Below, piece by piece: positions 23,885 to 35,524 of a stretch of DNA of 64,000 nt. This DNA comes from Heterocephalus glaber. Taxonomy: Eukaryota; Chordata; Mammalia; Rodentia; Bathyergidae. The stretch spans positions 15,175,871-15,239,870 of the forward strand of contig NW_004624734.1 in the NCBI RefSeq assembly GCF_000247695.1, written 5' to 3'. Under the pieces are notes generated by a model. That model saw only the letters and a list, made by a program, of their open reading frames with translations. It was not told the origin of the DNA and searched no databases. Every line of letters starts with the position of its first letter. Position 1 is the stretch's first letter. Position numbers and translations under genes: made by a program.

Positions 23885-24132
23885 TTTTTTTTCCCTTAAA
23901 TTCTTTTATTGGTACATTTCAGGCATACAATACGTTTACACTTATCATTGGGTGCTTGCACCTGTACCTGATGTATCCTGGTTCTTATTTTTTCCCTATT
24001 ATCTGTGAGCCCTTCAGCCCCTCCACCCCTCCCTATTTACATGGACTTCATTTCCATTTTTTTTCCTCTCTCATAATTTTTCCTTTCCCTTTTTTTGTTC
24101 ACTTTGTTCTTCAGTTATTAGTACTGTATATC
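23885..24132 (-). mobile_element. L1 3' end, inverted
   Basis: It starts at a T-run (A tail on the minus strand) with 'ttcttttattggtacatttcaggcatac'. It then has 'cctggttcttattttttccc', 'agcccctccacccctccctatttac' and a pyrimidine-rich run. This is the reverse complement of the same order seen at 50-358 and 52,105-52,373. Confidence 0.65.
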
Positions 24133-24174
24133 CTCATGACCACTTCATAATGTTGTATTGAGTAATTCTTAATT

Positions 24175-24645
24175 TCCTTTTGTAGCTGCAGAGCATTCTA
24201 TGCTATGACTGTACCATAGTTGTTTTTGAACCATCATTTATTGGCAGTATTTTGCATTTACAGAAGTATTCCCTTGAAATCCTTGTGTACGTATATTCTC
24301 ATATTTTACCAGAGGATTTCTGTGACATTTTCCAACAGGTAGAAACGCTGAGTCAAAGGCTAGCTGCCTACATAATTTTACTACATACTGTCAGTTCCCT
24401 TTATAAGATTACACTATTTTTCATTCCCTCCAGCAATGTCTAACAGTGCTAATTCACACAGTCTCATCAAGAGAGTATTTTGTAAAATGCTGGATTGTTG
24501 CCAATCAGAGAGATGAAAAATGGAATCTTAGTGCAGCTTTAATTTGCACTTTTCTAATTTTGAGTGAAGCTGAGGATCTGTTCCTATATTTATGAGCTGT
24601 TCTTCTTTTTCTGTGGACTGGACTGTCTCTTTCAACTTTCCATAT
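24175..24645 (-). mobile_element. Old L1 (L1M-type) 3' region, antisense
   Basis: On the plus strand it reads 'gcattctatgctatgactgtaccatagttgttt', 'attccctccagcaatgtctaacagtgc', 'tttaatttgcacttttctaattttgag' and 'tttatgagctgttctt'. This is the antisense order of ancient L1M 3' ends. The same order appears at 50,140-50,560. Confidence 0.7.
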
Positions 24646-25118
24646 AATGCCTTCACAGTTGGATATCTGTCAATTGTGTAAACTGGTGGCCTCATGCACT
24701 CGAAATGTAGCCCACAAACCTGCCCAGACTTCCAAGTGAAAAATTCTGCTTCATTCTTCCATGCTTTTCCCTCTCAGGTTTGCACAGGCCCTTTGTTTGA
24801 CTCCATCTGCTCTACCTTCTTGTGTTCCATAGAGAAGGACCTTTCTCTTTTGCAAATCATCTGCCTGAAAATGGTCTGGAAGTACTCACACTGAGTTCTT
24901 TAAGAATGCCTTCTTTCGAAGAGATGGAAACAAGTAGAGCAATTTCATTTTTTTAAAGTTTTATATATCTTCTATATTATTGTAAGTATGCGAGTATGTA
25001 TTGCATTTATAATTTAAAATAAATCAGAAGGGAAAAATCTTGATTCTCCTTTTAAAGCCTTAGTTTCTATGTGAGCAGAGATTTAAATAACTGATCCTCG
25101 AAGGCTCTATCTATCCAT
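24646..25118. other. Unassigned, possible L2 trace
   Basis: 'cttccatgcttttccctctcaggtttgcacaggccctttg' around 24,755-24,800 is L2-like. Nothing firmer is visible. Confidence 0.35.
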
Positions 25119-25281
25119 CTGGATTAGTCAGCTCAGGCCTCCATAACAAGACATCAGAGCCCGAGTGGCTTCAACAATAGGCCTTTTCTTCACAATTCCA
25201 AGAAAGAGGGCAAAAGTTCAAGATCAAGGTCTACTTCATTGATATTAGTTTCTGGCAAGGCCTTTCTTCCTGGCCTGTAGA

Positions 25282-25335
<54 letters not shown>

Positions 25336-25573
25336 CTGACATTGCTTTTCTTTTTTTTGTACAGATGCACACACATTCACACAAAGGAGAGAGATTTGCA
25401 TACTGTTGGGTGTCTCTCCCTATTCTTATAAGGACCCTAGTCCTATGGAGTTAGGACCCCACCCTCATTTTACCTTAATTACCTCTTACAAGGCCCTAAC
25501 TTCAGATATGGTCACATTAAGAGTCAGGGCTTCAAGATTTGAATTGTGGAAGGATAGAGTTCAGTACATAACA
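25119..25573 (-). mobile_element. MLT1-type MaLR LTR with (TC)n
   Basis: On the plus strand it has 'gtggcttcaacaatagg', 'ttcaagatcaaggtctac', 'cctggcctgtagatgg', 'cttataaggaccctagtcctat', 'accttaattacctcttacaaggccc' and 'cagtacataaca'. This is the reverse complement of an MLT1 LTR. A (TC)n array (25,287-25,333) interrupts its middle. Confidence 0.8.
25287..25333 (+). repeat. (TC)n microsatellite inside an LTR
   Basis: A pure TC run of about 46 bp in the middle of the MLT1-type LTR, after 'tagatggttt'. Confidence 0.95.
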
Positions 25574-26254
25574 CCAACTAGCATCCACTCATCCACCCAT
25601 TTAGGTATTCATTCATTCTTCCAGTTATTTTCTTTTTGTTTTTATTGTTCTTGTTCTATGCATAAATGGCCCTCTTGATTATTTACTTATATATTTTGCC
25701 TCCTGTCATAGGTAATATATATCCTCATCACTTAGAATCCAATATGTAATATGTGTTCCATATTATTTGCTAGAAAATGCTTCACCTGCTAGTCTCTGGA
25801 CATGTTGAGCATGTAAATATCATATGCATTTCTCTTTTTTATCCTGAAGATACAAATAAAGGAAGATTATTTTACCTTTCCTGGTATTCTGTAGATACAC
25901 AGAACTTTTTATGACATAAACAATGCAAATACACATAAAAATAAATTTTAATATGGAAAGCAATATTAAGTATGAATATAAAAATTTTAAGAATGTATGA
26001 ATACATGATTTTCTTTAGTAGTTCCCTATCAGTAACCTTGGAAGTTTAAATAGTTTTCAGAAATTTGCTAACTATATTATCATATTACAGTTTATAAAAT
26101 AATCAGTTTTATTGCTTTCATCAAGTTGTTTATATGCTGATAGCAAAACATAGAGGCAAGTGAAGTGTTTATAGTTTCTGAGCAATTGCAATTTCTTTAA
26201 ATTTATTGAACTGTTTACTTGGGCTTTTAAGGTTGGCTTTGGTTATGAATGATC
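25574..26254. other. Unassigned AT-rich DNA
   Basis: Very AT-rich, with no gene and no identifiable repeat. Confidence 0.45.
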
Positions 26255-26508
26255 TACACAGCAGGCTGTGTATAACAGTATTTTGTTCTCTGATGAAGTA
26301 GAAGGCAGTGGGACGTTGCTTTCTGACTGAACCCTAGTTCGTCAGGAGCTGGAAGGGCAGCAGTAACTCATCAATCTGATGCTCCCATTTGTAGCCCCCG
26401 GATACCATATGAAACATCAAGCCTACAACACGAAAGACTTCCAATCAGATCTCTGCCAAGACAACTATCCGAGAAAGGAAACAAGAGTGTAAAAATGGGT
26501 AAGATTCT
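26255..26508 (+). other. Exon-like or conserved-looking block
   Basis: Sequence here is richer in GC and CpG than its surroundings (TTCGTCAGG, CCCCCGGAT, CACGAAAG, TATCCGAG). It ends in AAAAATGGGTAAGATT, which contains a good splice-donor-like motif (G|GTAAGA) right after an ATG. Six bases later an LTR has inserted. It could be a non-coding or 5'-UTR exon, a conserved element, or unrelated. No protein signal is present. Confidence 0.25.
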
Positions 26509-26841
26509 TGATAGATTTCCCTCCAATTTAGGGTGGCTGCTGTATATAATAGCTACCTTCTTTCCAACATGCCCCTACTCCCACCAAAAGAGTAACCTAA
26601 TATTTGCTCTCCTCCTAGCAACTAGTGACATCACAGGCTCCTCCAGCCCCTAGCCACTACCTCACTCAACCCCACCTCAGCTCCTACAAGCCCCACCCCT
26701 GCTCCTAAAAACGGCATTTCCTGTGCCGGCCATATTGCCTTTTTCTCTCCTTTGTGCAGAGAGAGCCTGGCAGATCTGTTCACCTAATAAAGGCTTGTTG
26801 TGGCCTGGTCTGGTCTTGGTTTTTGGCCTTTTTACCTGACA
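26509..26841 (+). mobile_element. Solo LTR, 333 bp, with 5-bp TSD
   Basis: It begins TGATAGATTTCCCTCC and ends TTTTTACCTGACA. The flanks are identical pentamers, ATTCT at 26,504-26,508 and 26,842-26,846. A C-rich promoter-like stretch precedes CTAAAAACGG. An AATAAA signal lies at about 26,786-26,791, followed by a GT-rich segment (TTGTGGCCTGGTCTGG), as expected at the R/U5 boundary. No internal retroviral sequence remains, so it is a solo LTR formed by recombination. The ERV class is uncertain, although a 5-bp duplication would fit some ERV groups. Confidence 0.75.
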
Positions 26842-26846
26842 ATTCT

Positions 26847-27303
26847 TGAAGTAGCTCTCAATTCCTCAACTGGTAGGAGGAGAAGACACAGATGATGCCA
26901 GGCATTCTACAGTGTGCATATGTGTCCTGGAGATGGAACACATTTGTGAGGTTTTATATCCATAGAACTAATATTCTACGACATAGGTGGCCTTGATGTT
27001 TTCCAAAGTTCCCTGAGCCCTAGGGCAGAATTTATTATGGAAATAGAGTCTATTTCCATAGACAAGACATCTTCTCACCTCTGATAAGGACATACTTGGC
27101 ATGTTTTTCTGTCAGGGGATGGCCCTACTGAAATGAAAGTAGCATGGAAAAAACCATTCAAGGGCTCACATACCGTATCTATTATCACCAGGTGCATATC
27201 CTTAGGCAAGCTAATTAAACTTTCTGAAGTACAAAGGATGCAAGCAACTATTTTTTATAATATCTGATGGATTAAATTTAGTTACTTATCCAAGGAGCAT
27301 AGT
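26847..27303. other. Unassigned DNA
   Basis: No gene. Unique-looking flank of the solo LTR. A local repeat 'tatggaaatagagtctatttccata' forms a short palindrome at about 27,036-27,060. Confidence 0.4.
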
Positions 27304-27446
27304 GTATATATATGTATATATATATATATATATATTTCCTCATATATATATACATATATCCTCATATATATATATATTTCCATATATATATTTCCATATA
27401 TATATCCTCATATATATATATTTCCATATATATATATATTTCCAAG
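27304..27446 (+). repeat. (TA)n-based compound minisatellite
   Basis: Blocks of (AT)n separated by TTCC or TCCTC spacers, in the pattern TATATATTTCC(A) / CATATATCCTCA. The IY-rich open frames over it come only from the repeat. Confidence 0.9.
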
Positions 27447-28154
27447 GCTTCAAATACCTACAAATTTATTTGCATGACACCATTGCTATTATCTAGCATC
27501 TTTTACTGAATATTTTCCTTGAATTTTTTTTCTGAATGCTTCTAATGCCTTTTTGTACCTCTGTCCTTATTTCCTATGTCCCGTGACCCTTAGACCCTGG
27601 TGACTATTAAATAATTAGATATAAGTGCAAAATAAGAGTAAAATTTCTATCATTTGTGAGCTGTGTGAACTTTAATTTGACTTCTTCCACATCTACTTAC
27701 CTATCTTGTGATTATCCTTAACTGGGCTCCTGTCATTTTAGACCTGTGTTATCACAATAATCTTCTTGACTGACAGGCTTTAGTCAGCCTGTCTTTAGTC
27801 TATTTTTCCTGCAATCTAAGTTAATAAATCTTTGCACCCATGCACTCAAGTGCCCAAGCAGGTGATTAAGCACTGCAAAACTTATACTTGTTCAACACCT
27901 GTTCCCACATTGATTCTGTTTCAGCTTGGCTACCAACTTTTGGTGTAACAACTTAGAAGTTGTAACAGTTCATTTCCTGCCTCTCTACTTTGCCTTAAGG
28001 AACCTGGCTTGAATATGACTCACCAGTTCTTTTATTAGAAATTTAGCCTGTTCCCGAATCTGCAAACTAAGGAAGATAAGTCGAAGTTTGAATACCAGCT
28101 CTTCCAGGCTCACTACTTGAACCTCATTAGATGATGTGATCTCTTCCAGGCAAA
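27447..28154. other. Unassigned DNA
   Basis: No gene. The minus-strand 70-codon frame at 27,985-28,197 runs into the downstream LTR and is not supported. Confidence 0.4.
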
Positions 28155-28637
28155 TGTAATGTTTAATTTTGTGTACTTGGCTAGGACACGGTACCAAGAT
28201 ACTTAGTCAAGCACTATTATAGATGTTTCTGTGAAGGTCATTTTTGACCTGATTAAAAATTAAATTGGAAGGCTTCCCTCCAAATGTGGGTAAGCCTATT
28301 CCAATCAGCTGAAGGCCTTAGGAGAAAAGACTGACCTCCCTAAAAGAGAGGAATTTCTGCCAGCACACTGTCTTCAAGATGGAATTGAAACTTTTCCATG
28401 TATCTCTATCCTGCCAGCCCTTCCTGCGATGTTTGGACTTGCCAGCCAAATTCACAGTCGCTTGAGCCAACTTATTGAATCTCAATCTCTCTGTTGCTCA
28501 CCCTCTTCCTCCTCACATGTGAATATATATATATATAATATCTATATCTTACATATCATGTATATCTTATATTTCTTATACCTTATATATCATATATAGT
28601 TTATCAGTTCTATTTCTCTATAGAATTCTGATTAACA
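28155..28637 (+). mobile_element. MLT2-like ERVL LTR
   Basis: It has TGTAATGTTTAATTTTGTG, 'gtacttggctaggacacgg', 'tttctgtgaaggtca', 'ccaatcagctgaaggcct', 'cttgagccaac' and a (TA)n stretch, then 'agttctatttctctatagaattctgattaaca'. This is the full order of an MLT2-class LTR, which characteristically carries a TA-rich run before the final segment. No target-site duplication is evident. Confidence 0.75.
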
Positions 28638-28669
28638 TAGGACAGTTTCTTCTTTAGTAAAATAAGAAA

Positions 28670-28770
28670 AATATCTTTGTCTGGTTTATGGTGATGATTA
28701 AAGAGCTTACTTTAATACATGACACATAAAAAGTGCCCAACCCCAATTATTCTTGCAATTATTATTTACG
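28670..28770 (+). mobile_element. MIR-like fragment
   Basis: 'ttatggtgatgattaaagagcttactttaatacatgacacataaaaagtgcccaa' follows the right half of MIR. Decayed. Confidence 0.45.
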
Positions 28771-29239
28771 AATTCCTTTCATAACCTGGCACATTTTGCT
28801 TATTGCTTCATTATCATACCTTCCTATCACTTTTAGTCACTTCATGTAGCAGCTTTCTCTAGAATTTAATCTAAATCCTATCTTTCCTCTTAAACCTGCC
28901 TAAATGCTCTTTAGGCATAGTTATGAATATCTATGGATGTATTGCACAAGGTAATATTGAGCTATAATTTATCTACTTAAATATAATCTTCAAGAGAGGC
29001 TTCAAGTGTTGCAAAGCCTTTAAATTTGGGGATTTTTTGTCTCAAATCCTGATAATATTTGATATTCAGTAAAGTCAATAAATGAATCATGAGACATCTT
29101 TACTTCTTACATTACAATGGGGACTGTTGTTAAATCCATGTCTATCGTAGGCAGTTAGATTTATTTAATTATAAGATGTTTATCAAGTTTCTGTTATGGG
29201 CAAAGATAATGCCATTTATTTTAGTTTCAGTTCTAAGGA
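28771..29239. other. Unassigned DNA
   Basis: AT-rich. No gene or firm repeat. Confidence 0.4.
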
Positions 29240-29700
29240 AGCTAGTGTAAATAAGTAAGAATAAAATCCTTCAGACAGAAGTTATGAAAAATTGACATCC
29301 AAATCTGGAAGGAAAGTGATTCTTTCTACTTGGTTGAATTAGGGACAAACTCTCAAAGGAAGTAACATACAAGTTTTGCCTTGAAGGAAAGGAAAGATTT
29401 AGACCAATATAACTGGAGATGAAAGACATGCCGGGGCGGGGGGCAATCCACAGGGGGAAGCACACACAGAGTACATTTAGAGAATGTTAAACAGTCAGTA
29501 TTGGCTATAGCTTGTAGGAAGTGGCTGGAGGCCTCAGGAGATAACGAATGGGAAAGAAAGGACTACTGTGTAAGAATTGGGTACACCAGAAGACAAGCTG
29601 AAGGCAATGGAATTTCATCTAGCAAGCAGTGCAATCCCATGGAATGTGTTTTAGCACGTTCTATAAGTGAAGGATAAGTAAATGCCATTCATTGTTACAT
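29240..29700 (+). repeat. Ancient dispersed repeat, unnamed (copy 1)
   Basis: 'aagttttgccttgaaggaaagg', 'ggcaatccacagggggaagcac', 'ggctatagcttgtaggaagtggctgg' and 'aaggcaatgg' have the word order of a common old mammalian repeat. Segments at about 37,140-37,330 and 56,998-57,300 share this order. The family was not confirmed. Confidence 0.35.
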
Positions 29701-29854
29701 AATGAATGTTCTTTAAGAGGAACCAAATTCAGAGCAAAGGAATAATAAATTGGATGAGAACGGCAGTAGTTGGGTTAAAAGAAGAGACTGAATGAACTGG
29801 GTGCAAAAGAGGCAGAAAAAGAAAATTTAGCCCAAGACTCCTAAACTACCTTTT

Positions 29855-30075
29855 TGTTCCCATGAGTAGTACTTAGCACATAGAGCACTTACCATGAGAA
29901 AAACACTGTTGGAAGAGCTTTACATGTATCAACCCATTTTTCAGGAATAAATTTTTTAGTATCTCCTTTATTGTTGAAGAATTTGAGACAACAGAGAAGT
30001 AGTTTAATCAATATTTCACAGCCAGTGAATGGCAGAACTGCTTCCTCGTACCACTCTGCATACCGTCACTTAGGT
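29855..30075 (+). mobile_element. MIR/L2-like fragment
   Basis: 'agtacttagcacatagagc', 'gagctttacatgtatcaacccattt' and 'gaagaatttgagacaacagagaagtag', then 'cacagccagtgaatggcagaac', are in MIR-family order. Confidence 0.55.
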
Positions 30076-31299
30076 GGTAGGGAATGTGTGGTTAGGGCAC
30101 TCTTCTTTAAATACAGCTGCTTTAAAGAGGAAAAATTAGATGGGACGAAGCATACATAATTTTCCCTTCTTTTTCTTTTACCTCTTTGTTGAAAACAATG
30201 TTTTGAGTGAAAACACTTCAGAAGTATCTGGCAAACTATTGAAATAAGTTAAACTCTATATAAGCAATTGCTCCACCAAGGGGCAAGTGCGTGTCTGCAA
30301 CTCTTCACAATCCTCCAGCAAGCCATCCTGAACCAATAAATGACTCCATAATGATGTAAAGGAGCATAACTTCTCCTTTTGCAGGACTCTACTTTGGAAT
30401 ACAGAAGAGAATTCAATATGCTTTTCCAGGTTATTAGCTTCTGTCTAGCTCATTATATAGCATCTGACACCAGATTTTAAATACCATAAAATAAAAGAAT
30501 ATACATCTTTATGATTAGTGACAAAAAATCTTTTCTTGCTTTTTTCTTTGGTATTAAGTTATAGGCATGTCTACTACCGTTAGGCAGCTCGTATTGAGAC
30601 CGTATCAGCTCACACAGGCTTGTCCTGCCCCAAAGAAGATCAAATGCTAAATCTGATCAATTTGGGATAAAGAATAAGCAGTTTTCCAATAAATGCAATA
30701 TTTATTTTTCATTTTTTAAGGAAACCTTGTTATCTCCCATTATTCACTCCAGAATTATTATTTCTAAAAAATTTAATTACTCTTACCGATGGGAGCATCT
30801 TATTTTATGAATACTATACATGATAGTCAGAACATTGTAGTGATACATTCTGCACTGCTGCTTTCCTCACTTCATTTATCTATGTACCATTTATTTCCTT
30901 GGGGCCTAATATATGCCACTTGCTGCACTCTTACAGGATTGTGCGAATTATAGGACATACACACATTCACATGGGGGCCTTACCTCGAAGGAGTTTAAAA
31001 TCACTGCATAAAAATGTCAGCTACATGACATAGAAACAAAGAAAATCAAGATAGTGTTTCCTAAGAAAAATAGTACCATTTTAGGAGGCAGGTAGAAATG
31101 AGAGGAGAGCAAAGTTAAGTCTCCTGATGAATTAAGCATCTAGCCAGGTCAGGGATGTAGCACTCCATGGGAAGGTCTTAAACCTTATAAAGACTTATAA
31201 AGACTTGTTTTCCTTCCATCTCTTCCAGCATTGTCTTCACTTTGGAGTACCTTTCAAACAAAGCCCAATAAGTTGTGACAAGTGCATTCTGCTGAATAA
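30076..31299. other. Repeat-poor DNA
   Basis: No gene or identifiable repeat. It forms the left shoulder of a conserved-looking block. Confidence 0.4.
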
Positions 31300-32560
31300 G
31301 GACAAAGCTTAAATTATATGCAAATGTCTTAATGCTTCCTTTCCACTTACTTAAATTTGCAATTTATATGAAAATATCATTCTCCTCCCTGACCCCTCCT
31401 TTGCCCCTCAAACTTGCCCCGACCTGGCTTCCAGTAATGGAGAGCATGAGCTGTTGCTAAATCTAAATCCATAGCTTAGCTGTTTGTCCACTCAGTAACT
31501 TAAAAACCAAATGTCTGGGATCATAATTCTTGAGGAAACAGCTCTCCATAAGAATGTGTATCAGAGTCTGGGTGATAATGTAATCATAAACCATGGGTGT
31601 TAGTGAAAGTGCTTAAAGGTAAACTTGCTGGCTGCATTCCCATTTCCATGAAAGATGATCATTTTGCAAATTCTCCAGTATAGTAATCTGATGCCTTTGG
31701 CAGAAAACTGCACTGGTGTATTATTACTAACAAGCTTGTTTAGCACATAGAAAAGCCCAATCAGGACATTTAGGTAATATATGCATCTCGATTGATTTTT
31801 GTGTTTTTCTTAAACGCTTATTTCTGATGAGATCTGTCCTGTTGCTTCACCACGGAGGATAGAAGCTGAGCTATGCATTCTTTGTAGCAGCTCAGGGTGA
31901 AATAAATGCTTGTCTAATGCTGTATGGCTCAATGCCCTTGTGTCATATCTATGCATACCATAAAAGCAGTGATAAACATGATATATTTTTATGACTCTGA
32001 ATGCTCTATGTGTCGATAAAATATTTTTTTAAACTAAATGAAGGCTGCCATGAACCTGCCACCCTACTGAAGCCTGGAGTCCCAGTGTCCTGGGCCTGTT
32101 TCAGCCTGGATGGCAGAGTCATTAATTGTCCATGATGAAATTAGGTGCCTAGTGCTTGTGGCATATGCAATGCTTTAGTCCTTATGGTCTAAGAGGTTTC
32201 TTTTTTCCTGATACATATTGAGAAACGCTTCTCTTGCTTCTCATTGGGGAAATGGATCACAGCTATAATGGAACAGATGAGCTAAATGACCTTTCCTTCT
32301 TTGAAATGTCCTGGGATTTTACAAGAGGCAAAGATCCATATATACAAAGAAACTGCAATGTAAACTTTTCAAAGGCACTTTTTAATAGGCTTCTTTAAAA
32401 ATATCATTTAAATGTGAAGGAATCTTTTTACAGAATACTCTGATTGACTGAAGGCAAGTTACCTTTCAGTGTTTGCAGGAGGCACAGTGTTGTTTATTCC
32501 GTAGCAAAAGATGAATGATGCTGTTGACAGCATTACCTCTGTCTACACAGTGCTTGGCTG
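31300..32560. promoter_or_regulatory. Candidate conserved non-coding (enhancer-like) cluster
   Basis: About 1.2 kb lacks recognisable repeats, reading frames and low-complexity runs. It is packed with homeodomain- and POU-like words (ATGCAAAT in 'tatatgcaaatg', TAATCATAAA, TATGCATC, CATTAATTG), plus forkhead- and SOX-like words. Such texture is typical of vertebrate long-range enhancers in gene deserts. This is inference from composition only, and conservation has not been measured. Confidence 0.3.
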
Positions 32561-35524
32561 CTGCAGAAACAATTTATGTTTAGTTCTTGTGATAACGTTT
32601 AGAAGAATGAGTATTTCCTATTTCATTTTATAGTACATAGAGTCTAAGAAACTTTATGTAGTAAATAAATAATAAATAGTAGTAGGACTAGAGCTTATTA
32701 GGAGAGGTTAGACCAGGATGAGTCTTTCTGCTACCCTAGAGCCTCTGCCCAATACTTTAGTAAGAATAACAATCAGCAATCAGCTACTCTAAAAAGAAAT
32801 TATTTTGAATATAGGATAATGAATAAGAAAGCAGACTTTAATGGTATGCTAATCAAAGATGCTACCATCCCTTGCTTGTACCCAAGTAAAGGTCAAGAAG
32901 AAATACTAAGCCACGGTTTTGGAAAACATGATGAGGACATTTTCCTCTCTAAACTTGCAAATTTGGAAAATAGGCTGAATAAGAATACTTTATCTGCACT
33001 TAAATATAAAGTTTGCATATTTTATGTTTCTCTTAGTCAACTCTGAATCCAGTTTTTTGTTGTTGTTGTCATTGTCCAGGAGTCAATGTTTTTATTTTTG
33101 CTTTGTAATCAATAAAGATAAGCCTGTGGCTGTGAAAGAACTACTTCATTTTTTATTGATTGTGAGTGGAATATGATTCTAGGCCCTGGTCTAGGCACAT
33201 CTAAAAACTGGTAGTCAGCAAGCTACTTTTTAAGTTGACCTACTTTCTAATTTCCTGGTTCACATTTTAGAAGGAAAGGAAAAACCTACTCCTTGGAATA
33301 TTACTCATTAGCATAAGGCTCTACATTGCAAATCTCTCTAGGATTGCTGTTACTTACATACTGATTTGATATGCATTAGAATTTTAAGGGTCGTTGCTCT
33401 AAAGTGTTAGCCCATTGAGAACAGTGAACTGGAATCAAATGTACAATGTTAACTTCACTTTCTCCTTCAATTACATAGTGTTTTGGTCAAAAGTTAAGCT
33501 GACACATATCTGCGAATTCGCCCCTTTTTTTTTATGACAGCCAAATGTCAAGTTCATTAAAAGTGAACATTGGCATGTGACAGATCAATAAGAAATCAAT
33601 GCTAATAGGCCTTTTCAGAGGACCAAATTACATGCTCAAATAAGAATAAATGAAATTTTGCAAGAAATGAGGTCAGGGCAGATTTTAGGTTCTGGCTCTT
33701 TCTAGTCATCTCCTAGATGATGTGCTGCTTGCATTCTACTATGTGTAATACTTGCTTTCTGAAAGGAAGGGACTGGAGTAATAATGGCATCTGTTGAACA
33801 AACATGGTTAAGGTTCCCAGCATTACAATGAATTTTATGTTATTTACAGATGTACAGTAATGCCACTTTAATTCACTTCATTATTGACAGTGGATCCCAA
33901 GTACAGAGAACTCATGTGTCTTGACGCAGGCCTCAAAGCTAATGAGAAGGATATCGAGCAGTAATAAGATCACAGCTTATTAACTACAGAACTAAGGTCT
34001 CCCTTGTTTATTTTTGGTCACTGATCTGTCAGAATGGTAGACATTTTCACATCTATTGCCTGAGTTAGTGTTAAAGGAAAAACCGAGCTGGATAGTGAAG
34101 TGCTAAGAACAGATTTTTCTCAGCAAACTACTAAAATGGGGAGCAGGAAATCTTGGTATATAATGGGGCTCTATTCTGAATACAACCTGCAAAACAAAGA
34201 GTAGGAACTGATAGCCAAGGAGCTGGGTAGAGGGCTTGGGTAGATGGCAAATTATGAAGAAGGACCATGGGGGTTGGGGGCAATGGGTAGGTTCTGGCTA
34301 AGTTGATCTAAAAGGAACTTGCTTAAGGCAAGTCAGGGTGACCAGAAGTCAATGGGGGATTGTAGAGGATGAGGAGGGTGGTCAGATGTCCAGGGTAATT
34401 TGATCTCCAATGAGTTCATGAGGTTCTGGATAAACTGATTTACAGAATTCCTGCTAGAGCTGAATTTAAGGTAGGACAGAGAGCCCAAGCCCTGCTCTAT
34501 TCAAAAGCAGAGCTTAGAGGAACCTGAGGAAAGTTTGGTCAAAAAGAAAATCTTGTCATCAGAAATTCTTCAAGCATCTTCAAAATAACAGATACCATTA
34601 AACTGAAGAAATGCCTAGCTGATCATGGTAATCTTGGCTGATTTAAAATTATTTGAAAGTAAAGTATTTTGCATTAACTATATTTAATACTAAAAAGATT
34701 TTAACTAACTGGATTTCATGTCACCCCAACGCTTTAGTAAAGATAATAGTAATAACATACATTGATCACTTATTCAGTGACAAAGATCTTAAGGATTTGT
34801 ATTACAAATGTATTATAGAAAGCATTAGAAAGATTGAACTTTATGCCTAGGGACAAGAACAGAACTTGAAATTGAACACCAGCATGAATTTGGATTCTAA
34901 GTATTTTGTAATATATAACATTACCTTGCTCATCAGTTCCCAAAGCATAGACAGAAGGTTAAATAGGCTTCATAAAAATACAGACAAAATATATAAAAGC
35001 GTTAGGATTCAAAGTCAGGGGTCCTTACTGTTTATATTAAAGAGCCTTGATTTGGGAGCTGGGACAGAAGAAGTGAGACAATTTTATATCATTCTATTTT
35101 TCTACTAGTTATATAAGTACAAACTTCAGCAATTTCTCACCACTGATATTTCTTGCTGTTACTTGCCTTGCAAATATATGGAATTGGCAATTAGCAGTTT
35201 ACAGTCCTGATGTTTCACTTTCACTGTCATCTGAACGTTTTCTTAGCTTAGTACCATAAAACCCTGCCAGGTCTGTAACAGGCTTAGAGAGAGGCAGCAG
35301 AGTACGTGGGCAACAGCTGACGTGATGATGAGATCTGTGCTGTGTGTGTCAGCCCATCTCCAGGGTGCTGCAGAACTTCTCTGGGTCCACGAGTTTAAGT
35401 TTGTTTGTGTAACTTGGCGAAGCACCCTGGCCATGATAACACACCAGATTGGCTTCACAAGATGTTGAAGGCTGCATGAGTAATTCAGATTCTGTGTAGT
35501 AAACAATTTGGCATTGCTTCCAAA
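32561..35524. other. Repeat-poor DNA without genes
   Basis: Only small frames (32,819-33,046; 34,653-34,850; 34,866-35,108) without motifs. A TTG/T-rich tract lies at about 33,053-33,070. The segment at 33,890-34,080 has conserved-element-like composition. Nothing else was recognised. Confidence 0.4.

Noticed and set aside
33511..33525. GCGAATTCGCCCCTT resembling a TA-cloning vector edge
   Set aside because: Only about 13 bases match, with an extra C, and the sequence continues on both sides as ordinary genomic DNA. Coincidence is more likely than contamination.
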